Counted from the stretch's first letter, positions 26,410-35,269 are shown. The stretch: DNA of 64,000 nucleotides from an uncultured Collinsella sp. (GCA_900540895.1 UQHV01000005.1:1-64000); one strand, 5' to 3'. The notes: generated by a model not told the origin, from the letters alone. A program made the numbers and translations.

Positions 26410-27147
26410 CTAGGCAAGCGGATTCTTCTTTGCCATGCCATTTGCACGAGGCAATGAAACGGATGCTGAATGACTCTTCTTAAGAACAATGAACTCCCTG
26501 TGACCCAAGCCTTCAGGCAAATCAATTGCGTCATTCAGAAGCAAAGTGAAGCCGCAAATCTTAGCTGCTGACATGCCGGAAGCAAGCTCCTCATCCGAAG
26601 GATTGCCCTTGGTGATAACAAATAGCCCTCCATCCTTCAGGTACGGAGCCGCATACTCAACAAGAATCGGTAGAGGGGCCAGTGCGCGGGCGGTTACAAC
26701 GGAGAACTGCTTCTTATGGCTTCGAGCATATTCTTCAAGACGATCATGAACCGCATGAGCATGTTTCAATCCAAGAGCATGGACAAAGGAATTAACCGCA
26801 TCAACCTTCTTGCCAACAGAGTCAATATAAGTAGCTTTACGATGCGTGGTTATGGTTAATGGAATACCAGGGAAGCCCGCACCTGTTCCCATATCGAGCA
26901 AAGCTCCCTCAGGAGCCTTATTGATATAGGGGAGCAAAACAAGTGAGTCGAGGATATGAAGTACGGCAGCATCTTCTACGTTAAGAATACGGGTGAGATT
27001 GGTTGTCTTATTTGTTTCTAGAACCAAATCCAAATGCTGGATACATTTCCTCAGCTCAATATCAGTTACGCTCAAGGAATATTCTTTGCAATAGGAAGTT
27101 AGGCGACTCAACATCTCGTCAGCCTGCTGATCGGTAAGTACAAACAA
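26410..27147 (-). CDS. rsmG: 16S rRNA (guanine527-N7)-methyltransferase
   Basis: Methylates G527 in 16S rRNA using SAM. The SAM-binding motif LLDMGTGAGFPGIPL is clear, followed by IDSVGKKVDAVNSFV and VVTARALAPLPILVEYAAPYL. I start at TTG 27147 (245 residues) because AAAGGAG lies six bases before it; the frame extends 16 codons to a TTG at 27195, which abuts the upstream terminator T-run and is unlikely. Usual neighbour of parAB and jag near the origin. Confidence 0.93.
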   Translation of the reverse strand: MFVLTDQQADEMLSRLTSYCKEYSLSVTDIELRKCIQHLDLVLETNKTTNLTRILNVEDAAVLHILDSLVLLPYINKAPEGALLDMGTGAGFPGIPLTITTHRKATYIDSVGKKVDAVNSFVHALGLKHAHAVHDRLEEYARSHKKQFSVVTARALAPLPILVEYAAPYLKDGGLFVITKGNPSDEELASGMSAAKICGFTLLLNDAIDLPEGLGHREFIVLKKSHSASVSLPRANGMAKKNPLA

Positions 27148-27193
27148 CTGAAGCTCCTTTCTGACAAAAATCAGCGTATCGAGAACTTTTGAC

Positions 27194-27224
27194 AAAAAAG
27201 GGGGACGTGGAAACCACGTCCCCC
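27194..27224 (-). terminator. Terminator after jag
   Basis: On the minus strand a GGGGGACGTGG/CCACGTCCCCC hairpin followed by TTTTTT separates the rpmH-to-jag unit from rsmG-parAB. Confidence 0.9.
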
Positions 27225-27243
27225 TAGCATAAGCTCGAGTAGA

Positions 27244-27813
27244 TTATCGAGCAACAATCACCACATGGCGATCAGGGTCAGAACCCTCAGAATGAGTATC
27301 GACTGCATCGTTGCCACGAAGTGCAATGTGAACCAGTCGGCGCTCGTAGGCATTCATGGGCGGAAGCGAAACACTCTTATGAGTGCGGATGGCACGCTCG
27401 GCAGCAGACTGAGCCATGGAGGCGACCTTATCCTGACGGCGACTCTTGTATCCCTCGACGTCCACTACAACCGGATACCTAAAGCCAAGCTTGCGGCTCA
27501 CCAGCAAAGAGAACATAACCTGAAGAGCATCAAGAGTGCGACCATGACGGCCAATGAGAACAGCAAGGTCGGGAGCCGTTACATCCAAAATCAGCTCACC
27601 CTCGTCGCCCTCATACTCATCGATAGGAGAGTTGGCGGCATCGAAGTGCGAAAGGATGGAACGCAGGATGGAAATCGCAACATCGGCAATGGTGTCGAGC
27701 TCCTCATCGGTCAGCTCTTCACCAGCCTTGTAGCGCTGTGCAATCTCGGGATAATCGCCCGCGACCTGCGGGGCAACCTCCTCAAGCATATCCTCGATGA
27801 TCTCTTCAGACAT
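27244..27813 (-). CDS. jag: RNA-binding protein Jag/KhpB
   Basis: 189 residues with a type-II KH domain (about 75-140; LDVTAPDLAVLIGRHGRTLDALQ, containing the GRHG loop) and an R3H domain (about 145-185; PPMNAYERRLVHIAL). An RNA-binding partner of KhpA in Gram-positives, linked to cell division and elongation control. The typical N-terminal Jag domain is replaced by a short acidic stretch. ATG 27813 has GGAG upstream. It lies downstream of yidC as usual. Confidence 0.93.
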   Translation of the reverse strand: MSEEIIEDMLEEVAPQVAGDYPEIAQRYKAGEELTDEELDTIADVAISILRSILSHFDAANSPIDEYEGDEGELILDVTAPDLAVLIGRHGRTLDALQVMFSLLVSRKLGFRYPVVVDVEGYKSRRQDKVASMAQSAAERAIRTHKSVSLPPMNAYERRLVHIALRGNDAVDTHSEGSDPDRHVVIVAR

Positions 27814-27857
27814 AACGTACTCCAAAAGTTAGGTACCTAAATAAGATTGATATCCCA

Positions 27858-28628
27858 CTACTTCTTCTTGTGCGGGCGCGGCTTCTTCTCGCGACGAGTG
27901 ACCTCAACCTGCAGCGGAGCGTTCTTAAGACGCTCCTCCTCATCGGCCTTCGCCTTGTCGATGACCTTCTGCGTCACAAAAATCTGCTGGATAACCTGCC
28001 AAGCAGACGAGACGTCGTAGTACAGCAGAACACCAACGGGAAGGCTCCAGCCCATCCAAAGCATCATGACCGTCATGACAACGGCCATCATACGCATGCT
28101 CTGAGCCTGCTGGCCGGTCTGGTTGCGCGACATATAGAGCTGCGGAATCAGGGTCAGGACGGCAAACAGGATCAGGCAAACCAGCGCAGGCAGTGCAACC
28201 ATAAAGCCATCGGCAAAGGAAGCGCTCGGCGTGGTGGTCAGGTCGGGCAGGATGTTGAAGAACGAGAACGTGCCGTTGTTAAAGTACTGCGGCAGGTTGC
28301 GCAGCAATGTAAACAGGGCGAACAGGATAGGCATCTGAATCAGCAGCGGCAGACAGCCAGCCATGGGGTTGAACTTGTTCTCGCTGTAGAACTTCTGCAT
28401 CTCCTCGGCCTGACGCTGGGGATCGTCGGCATAGCGCTCCTGGATCTCGAGCATCTTGGGCTGCAGCACCTGCATGCGAGCCGTCGACTTGGTCGACTTG
28501 AGCATAAGCGGCGTCAGCAGCAGACGGATGATGACCACCAGGATGATGATGGACAGGCCCCAGTCGACCGCAAAGGTCTGGATGAGCTTGAGCAGCTCGA
28601 AAAGGATGTTAACGATCCAATCCCACAT
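27858..28628 (-). CDS. yidC: Membrane protein insertase YidC
   Basis: 256 residues, the short Gram-positive type with five membrane segments. It inserts proteins into the membrane with or without SecYEG. Recognisable: WGLSIIILVVIIRLLLTPLM with the conserved Arg in the groove, QEEMQKFYSENKFNPMAGCLPLLIQMPI (written QAEEMQKFY here), and FNILPDL. The C-terminus is basic (RREKKPRPHKKK), as expected for ribosome contact. GGAGG precedes the ATG. Confidence 0.95.
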   Translation of the reverse strand: MWDWIVNILFELLKLIQTFAVDWGLSIIILVVIIRLLLTPLMLKSTKSTARMQVLQPKMLEIQERYADDPQRQAEEMQKFYSENKFNPMAGCLPLLIQMPILFALFTLLRNLPQYFNNGTFSFFNILPDLTTTPSASFADGFMVALPALVCLILFAVLTLIPQLYMSRNQTGQQAQSMRMMAVVMTVMMLWMGWSLPVGVLLYYDVSSAWQVIQQIFVTQKVIDKAKADEEERLKNAPLQVEVTRREKKPRPHKKK

Positions 28629-28657
28629 GTAAGTTTTCCTCCGATAGCGAGTGCCCG

Positions 28658-28882
28658 CTAGGGCACAGGGTCATAACCGCCGACGTGCAGGGGATTGCAG
28701 CGAGCGATGCGCCTCACGGCAAGCCAGCAGCCTCTCAAAACACCGTGCTTCTCAATCGCCTGGATGGCGTATTGCGAGCACGTTGGGTAATAAATGCAGG
28801 CGTCAGGCAATAAGGGCGAAATAACCTGTTGATATATGCGAATAGGAGCGATGGCAACACGTCGCAAAACGTGATTGCTCAT
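28658..28882 (-). CDS. yidD: Membrane protein insertion efficiency factor YidD
   Basis: 74 residues with the family pattern IRIYQQVISPLLPDACIYYPTCSQYA and a conserved RCNPLHVGGYDPVP tail; three conserved Cys are present. Associates with membrane protein insertion. Its ATG overlaps the rnpA stop (ATGA type), giving coupled translation in rpmH-rnpA-yidD-yidC-jag. Confidence 0.95.
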   Translation of the reverse strand: MSNHVLRRVAIAPIRIYQQVISPLLPDACIYYPTCSQYAIQAIEKHGVLRGCWLAVRRIARCNPLHVGGYDPVP

Positions 28883-29217
28883 CGCTCCTCCCCGGCAACG
28901 CCGGCGCGCTTCATAAGCGAACGCAACGCCTTGTCCATCTCCTGCGGCGAGGAAACCCTCGTCTTGGGAGTTGCAAACAAGATGATGTCATAACCCGCAA
29001 CGGGAAATCCGCAGCTGCGGGCGGCCTCGCGCATCACACGCTTAGATCGGTTGCGCACGACGGCACAACCGAGTCGCTTAGCACCAACGAAGGCGACCCT
29101 TCCGGAGTCGCCTTCGCCAACCGATTCACATATGGTCATTCGAATCAGAGGGTGATTGAAACGACGCCCCTGACTGAACACATGCTCGAAATCTTGCCGA
29201 GACTTAATAGTCTTCAT
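28879..29217 (-). CDS. rnpA: Ribonuclease P protein component
   Basis: 112 residues. Binds the M1 RNA to process tRNA 5' ends. The RNR signature reads GCAVVRNRSKRVMREA, and FSQGRRFNHPLIRM is the N-terminal central-cleft region. It starts 20 bases after rpmH. Confidence 0.95.
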   Translation of the reverse strand: MKTIKSRQDFEHVFSQGRRFNHPLIRMTICESVGEGDSGRVAFVGAKRLGCAVVRNRSKRVMREAARSCGFPVAGYDIILFATPKTRVSSPQEMDKALRSLMKRAGVAGEER

Positions 29218-29237
29218 GCGAGATGTGTGTATCGCTG

Positions 29238-29372
29238 CTAGACAGTGAGACGCTTGCGGCCCTTGGCGCGACGACGGGCGAGCACGGCACGACCACCCTT
29301 AGTGGCCATACGGGCACGGAAGCCATGGGTCTTGGCACGCTTACGCTTATTAGGCTGATACGTACGCTTCAT
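29238..29372 (-). CDS. rpmH: 50S ribosomal protein L34
   Basis: 44 residues, MKRTYQPNKRKRAKTHGFRA and ending in the basic LARRRAKGRKRLTV. ATG 29372 has GGAGGA upstream; the frame extends 20 codons without support. First gene of the leftward origin arm. Confidence 0.97.
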   Translation of the reverse strand: MKRTYQPNKRKRAKTHGFRARMATKGGRAVLARRRAKGRKRLTV

Positions 29373-29432
29373 CTTAAGTTCCTCCTGCTGCATTTCGAGT
29401 GTCCGCGGGGACGCGGACGCAGATATAGACAC

Positions 29433-29645
29433 GTGAGCTTGAAGATTGTAGGGAAATCAATGTTCAAATGTCAAGAAATCAAAGGTAAAAGGTTGCGCAG
29501 TTCACACGGTTCCCCCATAAGCCAAGCTCGATTTAGCGGTGCATGGCAACTTTTCACGATATTTCATCGAGTTTTCAACAGGTCATGTTGGCATTGTTGA
29601 GAACTTTTCGTCCGTTTTCCAAAGTTTTCAACAGGTTTTGAAAGT
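29433..29645. other. Candidate origin region, upstream part (oriC)
   Basis: 213 bp between the divergent rpmH and HATPase/dnaA units with a low-GC character. It carries TTTTCAACA at 29572-29580 and 29625-29633 and, inverted, TTCTCAACA at 29595-29603. These resemble DnaA boxes with A instead of C at the sixth position. The gene order matches chromosomal origins of many bacteria, and a second cluster lies after dnaA, so the origin may be bipartite. Confidence 0.65.
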
Positions 29646-31070
29646 TTGTCGAAAGATGAGAAACATTGCACGGTGAGCTACTATTTGTTCGAAACCTTTT
29701 GGAAGATTGCGAGCGGCATGTCTGACGACTTTTACACCATGGTCGATTCCGGAGACCCGGCACCCGACAACGAGCACATCACCGGCGTGCGCGAAGAGCG
29801 TGACGAAGGTGAACAGACGACAACGCAGGCGCCAAAAGCCATGTACGCCGCGCGCATCGCCGTCTATGACGACATGCTGTCGACACCGCGTGTGATCGTC
29901 ATCGATCCGCAAGATGTCCGCACGTATTTGGAAGAGACGACCAACACCGTCTACCAGTGCATGAAAGAACAAGGTGGCCATATCTCGCTCATGGTCATCC
30001 GCGAGATTGTCGAAAACTTTATCCACGCACACTTTGCAGAGCCCATCATCTCGATTCTGGACGGCGGAGACACCATCCGCTTTGCTGACCAAGGACCCGG
30101 CATCGACGACAAGGAACGCGCTTTCGACTTTGGCGTTACCAGCGCAAACAGCAAGATGAAGCGCTATATCCGTGGAACCGGAGCAGGGTTTCCCATGGTG
30201 CAGGAGTATTTGGAAAACGCCGGCGGTGCCGTATCCATCGAGGACAACATGGGCAACGGCACCGTGGTTACGGTAAGCCTGAACCCTAAACGCGTGCAGG
30301 AAATCGAGCGTGCCGGCGGACGCGGTGCTGCCGTGCGGCCCGAGACGGAGCAGCCCACATATCCCCTGCCGGGAGCTTTTGCGCAGCAGCCCATGGCAAC
30401 GCAGCAGATGCAGCCCCCCGTGGGGCAGATGCAGCAGCCCGGAATGCTTCCCACACAAGAGCCCCAGGCGGCATCTATGTCGATGACGCCAAACATGCCA
30501 GAGGCCATGCCGCTGGCAGATCAGGATGCAGCAGCAATGCAGCAGGCGACGGGGGCACCGGGTGGCCAGCAAATGGGCTATCAGCCGTACCAACGGGGAT
30601 ATCCATATCAGCAGATGCCGCCACTGGGGTATGGCCAGCAGTTCCCGCAGCAGTACCAGCAGGGATATCAGCAGCCGTACCAGCAGATGCCGCAGCAGCA
30701 GTACAACCCCTGGGCCCAACAGATGCCTCTGCAGCCTTACCAACAGTGGCCTCAAAGTTTTCAACAGCAAATGCCGCCGATGCAGAGTTCTCAACAACCA
30801 GCAGCTCAAATGATGTATCCTAATGCAGCAAATCAGTATGCGCAGCCACAACCGGACGTGTTCGTAAGCGATCGCGGCAACGCCGCGCTGGGCTATCTGG
30901 CGCAAAATCAAGCGTGCGGTGCAACCGATCTGGCGAGGGCGTTTGGAAACTCGGCCCCCACTTGGTCACGCACGCTCAATGACTTGGCGCAGGCCGGCTT
31001 GGTCATCAAGCATGGCCAGAAATACCATCTGACCGAACTCGGCGCCGCTCGCGTGCGAGCTCAGAGCTAA
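29646..31070 (+). CDS. Origin-linked HATPase/winged-helix protein
   Basis: About 474 residues from TTG 29646; GTG 29673 or ATG 29718 are alternative starts and I cannot decide. Residues about 85-210 form a GHKL ATP-binding domain: N box REIVENFIHAHF, G1 FADQGPGI, G2 RGTGAGFPM. There is no phosphoacceptor His domain, so it is not an ordinary kinase. A Gln/Met/Pro-rich linker of ~170 residues follows, then a winged-helix domain (about 405-474; ACGATDLARAFGNSAPTWSR, LVIKHGQKYHLTELG). It lies 15 bases before dnaA, probably on the same transcript. I do not know a function; ATP-dependent regulation of dnaA or the origin is a guess from position. Confidence 0.85.
   Translation: MSKDEKHCTVSYYLFETFWKIASGMSDDFYTMVDSGDPAPDNEHITGVREERDEGEQTTTQAPKAMYAARIAVYDDMLSTPRVIVIDPQDVRTYLEETTNTVYQCMKEQGGHISLMVIREIVENFIHAHFAEPIISILDGGDTIRFADQGPGIDDKERAFDFGVTSANSKMKRYIRGTGAGFPMVQEYLENAGGAVSIEDNMGNGTVVTVSLNPKRVQEIERAGGRGAAVRPETEQPTYPLPGAFAQQPMATQQMQPPVGQMQQPGMLPTQEPQAASMSMTPNMPEAMPLADQDAAAMQQATGAPGGQQMGYQPYQRGYPYQQMPPLGYGQQFPQQYQQGYQQPYQQMPQQQYNPWAQQMPLQPYQQWPQSFQQQMPPMQSSQQPAAQMMYPNAANQYAQPQPDVFVSDRGNAALGYLAQNQACGATDLARAFGNSAPTWSRTLNDLAQAGLVIKHGQKYHLTELGAARVRAQS
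30758..30796. promoter_or_regulatory. Pair of DnaA-box-like motifs inside a gene
   Basis: TTTTCAACA (30758-30766) and TTCTCAACA (30788-30796), same orientation, 30 bp apart, in the Gln-rich linker of the HATPase gene. They match the motif repeated in the flanking origin DNA. In this codon context (Phe-Gln-Gln, Ser-Gln-Gln) chance is a real alternative. Confidence 0.35.
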
Positions 31071-31085
31071 AGAACGGGAGAGACA

Positions 31086-32810
31086 GTGGACGAGGAAGCA
31101 AGCATCATCCTGGGGGATGCCATCGCCTTTTGCCAGCGCGACGGCCAAGATGCACGCCTCATCAACATGCTGGGGCAATCGCGGGCCATAAGCCTGACCG
31201 AAGATACGCTCACGATCGAGGCCCCCTCGCGCTTTGCCATCGCGCAGCTCAAAAAGCATCAGCCGACTATTGAGGCCTATCTGGAAGAAATCGCCTTTGC
31301 ACCGATCGCGCTCGACATCGTGGCACCGCAAGGCGCCGCAACGGAATCCGCTGCCGCGACGGCGCCCGCCACGGCTCCCGCCGCTTCCCCGGCGGCACCG
31401 ACCTCCGCAGGCGACGTGCCGACAATCGAGCACCAGCACAGCGATGTTTCCCGTGAAACCATGGCACCGTTGCCGACCGCGGCGGCGACGTCAACGAACG
31501 CACCCGTCACGCACATGCCTATCGCTCACGACGCAGCGGCGGGCGCGGATTCGGGCATTGCAATCAAGAACACGCTCTCGGCCGATGATTTTCGTCGCAT
31601 GATGAACCAGATGAAGGGCGGAGCGCCGACTAAATCCACGCAAGCTGCGGCCCCCGCTTCACCCATACCGGCGCCGACCGTGCCGGCCGAGCAGAATACG
31701 GATGGAGCCCCGCTCGCCGCGAACTCAAAATTTACCTTTGAGAACTTTGTCTACGGCCCCGAAAACAGCCATGCCTATCGCTCGGCACTCAAGTTTGCCG
31801 CCCTCGCGGACGAGCGCGGCACATGCACATCACTGTTCATCTACGGCAAATCGGGCCTGGGCAAGACGCACCTGCTGCTTGCCATCAAAAACGAGCTCGC
31901 CGAGAAGTCGCCCGAGATCAAGGTCAAGTATGCCAACTCCCAGGCATATCTGGACGACCTGATGACCGAGTTCGACCGCCAAAAGAAGAGCAACGCCCCC
32001 ATCATGCAGGCGTACCACGGCGTGGACGTGCTCATCATCGATGACATCCAAAACATCATCGGCAAGCGCGCGAGCGTGGACTACTTTTTCCAGCTCATGG
32101 ACGAGTTCATCCGCAACAACAAGAAGGTCGTCATCGCGGCAGACCGTGCCCCCAAGGACCTGAGCATGGACGAGCGTCTGACCAGCCGCTTCAACGCCGG
32201 CATGCTCTGCCTGGTCGCAGAGCCCAGCTACGAGATGAAATACAAGATCTTGCAGCGCTATTACGAGAACACCATCGTCGCCGCTCCCGAGGCAGGCGAC
32301 GACTCGCTGCTGGCGGCCTATGGGGGCGACGGCGGACACCTGACCGACGAGCACTTTAAACACATGGCCGAGGTCTCGGGCACCAACATCCGCGAACTCG
32401 AGAGCTTTTGCGAGCGCTGCGCCGGCGAGGCGGGCGACCGCGAGCGCGAGGGCGGGGAGCTCACCTTTGACGATATCGACGCCATCGCCAGCCAGTACTT
32501 CGACACATCGGCCAAAAAGATCAACGTCCAGACGGTTCAGTCCGTCATCGAAGAGCAGTACGGCGTGACGCACGAGGAGCTCATCGGCCCGCGTCGCAAC
32601 GCCAATATCGCCAAAGCACGCCATATCGCTATCTACCTGGCCATCGAGATGTGCGAGATGACGACCACGGCGGTGGGCGCCGAATTTGGCAACCGCAACC
32701 ACTCGACCGTCAGCACGAGCTACAAAAAGGTCCAGAAGATGATCCAGGAAGACCGTACCGTCACCGAAGACCTCAAATCGCTGCGCGATAAAATTACACT
32801 GCGCTCGTAG
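31086..32810 (+). CDS. dnaA: Chromosomal replication initiator DnaA
   Basis: 574 residues. Domain I is about 1-80, followed by an unusually long Ala/Pro/Thr-rich linker (81-213), an AAA+ domain with GKSGLGKTH (about 254-262) and VLIIDDIQNI (Walker B), and the C-terminal DNA-binding domain. The normally near-invariant GGRDHTTV signature reads GNRNHSTV here (in EFGNRNHSTVSTSY). GTG start at 31086 with GGGAG upstream. Boxes of an altered sequence flank the gene. A degenerate parS site lies in the linker coding DNA. Confidence 0.96.
   Translation: MDEEASIILGDAIAFCQRDGQDARLINMLGQSRAISLTEDTLTIEAPSRFAIAQLKKHQPTIEAYLEEIAFAPIALDIVAPQGAATESAAATAPATAPAASPAAPTSAGDVPTIEHQHSDVSRETMAPLPTAAATSTNAPVTHMPIAHDAAAGADSGIAIKNTLSADDFRRMMNQMKGGAPTKSTQAAAPASPIPAPTVPAEQNTDGAPLAANSKFTFENFVYGPENSHAYRSALKFAALADERGTCTSLFIYGKSGLGKTHLLLAIKNELAEKSPEIKVKYANSQAYLDDLMTEFDRQKKSNAPIMQAYHGVDVLIIDDIQNIIGKRASVDYFFQLMDEFIRNNKKVVIAADRAPKDLSMDERLTSRFNAGMLCLVAEPSYEMKYKILQRYYENTIVAAPEAGDDSLLAAYGGDGGHLTDEHFKHMAEVSGTNIRELESFCERCAGEAGDREREGGELTFDDIDAIASQYFDTSAKKINVQTVQSVIEEQYGVTHEELIGPRRNANIAKARHIAIYLAIEMCEMTTTAVGAEFGNRNHSTVSTSYKKVQKMIQEDRTVTEDLKSLRDKITLRS
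31445..31460. promoter_or_regulatory. Degenerate parS-like site in dnaA
   Basis: TGTTTCCCGTGAAACC, 14 of 16 matches to the parS consensus, within the linker-coding part of dnaA. Secondary ParB sites near the origin are common in other bacteria; binding here is untested. Confidence 0.4.
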
Positions 32811-33048
32811 GGAAATAGAGACACCTGTTGAAAACTTGTCGAAACCATGGGCATAAGGTGTCTAAAACCCAACCCGCGGTGGTGAAAAGTTTTGCGCAGG
32901 TTTTGAACGTGGAAAACCACCCCCGTTGCACACAGGTTGCTGTCGATTCTCTTTCTGGGTCTGACCTGCGTCTTTGGGAGTAATCAACAGTTTCGTCAGT
33001 GCTATTACTATTATTAAGATATTTATATCTAAAGAAAGGTATTAAAAG
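32811..33048. other. Candidate origin region, downstream part with unwinding element (oriC)
   Basis: 238 bp between dnaA and dnaN. Box-like motifs: TGTTGAAAA (32826-32834, inverse of TTTTCAACA), CGTGGAAAA (32908-32916, inverse of TTTTCCACG), TTGCACACA (32926-32934), TAATCAACA (32981-32989). A strongly AT-rich run at 33002-33047 (ATTACTATTATTAAGATATT and on) directly before dnaN is the best DNA-unwinding element candidate. The dnaN ribosome binding site AAAGG lies at its end. Confidence 0.7.
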
Positions 33049-34152
33049 ATGAAGTTCACCGTCAGCCAGAGCTCGCTTACACAAGCCATCGGCGTCGTTA
33101 TGAAGGGTGTCGCTTCGGCGTCCACCCTTCCCATCCTGTCGGGCGTGCTCGTCAAGGCGCAAGACGGCATCTTGGAATTCCAGACCTCTAACTACACCAT
33201 CTCGATCCGTCATCGCATCGCGGCGCATGTCGAAGAAGAGGGTGAGATGGTTATCCCCTGTAAGATGCTCTCCAATATCACCAAGACCCTCCCCGATGCC
33301 CCGGTCACCTTTGAGCTGTCCGAGCGCCAGGTGCTGATTGGTTGCGAGAAGAGCTCTTTCCGCCTGAACACGCTCGATGTCAATGACTTCCCCGAGTTTC
33401 CGGCCTATGCCATCGAGAGTGCCGTGGAGCTGCCGACCGATATCTTGTCCGAAATGGTCGGCCGCGTGTGGCGCGTCACCTCGACCGACAAGGCCCGCCC
33501 CATTCTGGGTGGCGTGCACATGAAGGTCGAGAACAACACCGTGCGCCTGGTGGCGACCGATTCCTTCCGCTTGGCCGTGTGCGATACGCAGGTCGAGACC
33601 TCGACTCTCGAGGGCTCCTTTGAACTCAACGTTCCGGCCGACGCCTTTAACGACGCGCTGAACATCATGGCCAGCCAGGCGACCATCATGATCGGGGCTA
33701 CCGACACCCAGGTCGTCTTCGAGGCCGGCAACACCACCTACGTGTCGCGCCGTATCGAGGGCATGTACCCCAACTACAAGCAGCTCATCCCCGATTCGTG
33801 CGTGACGAGCGTCAAGATCGACGTCGCCGCCTTTAACGCCGCCCTCAAGCGCGTGGCCGTTATCGCGAGCGCCAACCCCGCCGTCAAGTTCGAGATCGAT
33901 GTCGAGAACGGGCAGATGGGCCTGTCCTCCATTTCCAATGACCAGGACCTTGCGCAGGAGACGATCGATGTCGAGGCCGAGGGCGAGTCGGGCATCATCG
34001 CCTTCAACTACCACTACATCTTTGGCTGCCTCAATGCCCTGTCCAAGGAGAAGGAGATCACGCTGGAGCTCAAGAGCTACTCGCAGGCGGGCATCTTCAA
34101 GTCCTACGACAAGATCAACTACCTGTACCTGGTTATGCCGGTCCGCATCTAG
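33049..34152 (+). CDS. dnaN: DNA polymerase III sliding clamp, beta subunit
   Basis: 367 residues, the usual length for three clamp domains. MKFTVSQSSLTQAIGVVMKGV at the N-terminus, KARPILGGVHM in domain 2 and the C-terminal YLVMPVRI peptide are family hallmarks. Ring-shaped processivity factor. Start ATG with AAAGG in AT-rich DNA; recF follows 10 bases later. Confidence 0.97.
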   Translation: MKFTVSQSSLTQAIGVVMKGVASASTLPILSGVLVKAQDGILEFQTSNYTISIRHRIAAHVEEEGEMVIPCKMLSNITKTLPDAPVTFELSERQVLIGCEKSSFRLNTLDVNDFPEFPAYAIESAVELPTDILSEMVGRVWRVTSTDKARPILGGVHMKVENNTVRLVATDSFRLAVCDTQVETSTLEGSFELNVPADAFNDALNIMASQATIMIGATDTQVVFEAGNTTYVSRRIEGMYPNYKQLIPDSCVTSVKIDVAAFNAALKRVAVIASANPAVKFEIDVENGQMGLSSISNDQDLAQETIDVEAEGESGIIAFNYHYIFGCLNALSKEKEITLELKSYSQAGIFKSYDKINYLYLVMPVRI

Positions 34153-34162
34153 CAACCGCCCT

Positions 34163-35269
34163 ATGACCATGTTCGCCCGCGATCTTTCCGTCGCGCACTA
34201 CCGCAGCTTCGATAGTTATCGCCTTGCCCTGGACGAGGGCGTGACGATACTTGCGGGACCCAACGCGGCGGGAAAGACCAATCTCATAGAGGCGCTGCAG
34301 CTGCTGACGAGCGGCGCCTCGTTTAGGCATCCGACCGCAGCCGAGCTCGTCCATGATGGCGTGGGCTCGTGCAAGGTCGAGCTGAGGCTCGAGGGCGACG
34401 GCCGCGTGCTTGATATGGGATTGAGCGTGGAGGACGGTAAGCGCTCGTTTAGCCGCAACGGCAAGAGGTGCTCTGCCGCCGGTGTGCGCGGGGCTCTGCC
34501 GAGCGTGCTGTTTTGCCCCGACCATCTGGACATGGTTAAGCGAGGCGCCAGTGTGCGCCGCGCCGCCCTCGATGACTTTGGCATGCAGCTGAGCGCACGT
34601 TATGCCGATCTTGCGAGCACCTATGGACGCTGCGTGACCCAGCGTAACGCCCTGCTCAAGGAGACCTGGTGCTGTCGCGAGATGCTCGGCGCGTGGAACG
34701 ATTCGATTGCCCGCGCGGGCTCGGCCCTGCTTGTGCACCGGTTGGCCCTGCTCGACCGGCTGGCGGGCCATGTGCACACTGCCTACGGGCAAGTGGCATC
34801 CGGTGAGGCTGCCAACGTGACCTATACGTCCACGCTGGGGGATTTGCCCCAGGTCGATGATCGCGAAGAGCTGAAGGGCTGGGCGTACGAGCGCATGCTG
34901 ACTGCCCTTGATGAGCACGCCGACGAGGAAATTCGCCGCGGCGTGACGTTGGTGGGACCGCATCGCGATGAGATTGAGTTTACCGTGGCGGGTCGCTCCG
35001 CCCGTTCATTTGCCAGCCAAGGTCAGCAGCGAACGTTGGTTCTGGCCTGGAAGGTGGCGGAGGTGGCCGTGGCTCGCGATGTCCTGGGCACCGCCCCGTT
35101 GCTGCTTTTGGACGACGTGATGAGCGAACTCGACGGCGAACGCCGCGGTGCTTTTCTGCGGCTGATCGGCGATGATATCCAGACGGTCATAACCACGACC
35201 AACCTGGGGTATTTTACCGATGACCTGCTTGATCGAGCCAAGGTGGTGAGCATGGGTGAGACGTGCTAA
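34163..35269 (+). CDS. recF: DNA replication and repair protein RecF
   Basis: 368 residues from ATG 34163 (MTMFARDLSVAHYRSF). Walker A GPNAAGKTNLIEAL, signature FASQGQQRTLVLAWK, Walker B PLLLLDDVMSELD. Loads RecA at gapped DNA with RecO/RecR. The frame is open another 88 codons upstream but that is a dnaN shadow. Its end overlaps the next gene by 14 bases. Confidence 0.95.
   Translation: MTMFARDLSVAHYRSFDSYRLALDEGVTILAGPNAAGKTNLIEALQLLTSGASFRHPTAAELVHDGVGSCKVELRLEGDGRVLDMGLSVEDGKRSFSRNGKRCSAAGVRGALPSVLFCPDHLDMVKRGASVRRAALDDFGMQLSARYADLASTYGRCVTQRNALLKETWCCREMLGAWNDSIARAGSALLVHRLALLDRLAGHVHTAYGQVASGEAANVTYTSTLGDLPQVDDREELKGWAYERMLTALDEHADEEIRRGVTLVGPHRDEIEFTVAGRSARSFASQGQQRTLVLAWKVAEVAVARDVLGTAPLLLLDDVMSELDGERRGAFLRLIGDDIQTVITTTNLGYFTDDLLDRAKVVSMGETC

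Noticed and set aside
30580..30850. Cag/Cca-rich repeats as a CRISPR or satellite array
   Set aside because: They code for the Gln/Pro/Met linker of the HATPase protein in frame and have no constant repeat-spacer structure. I saw no CRISPR array anywhere in the window.
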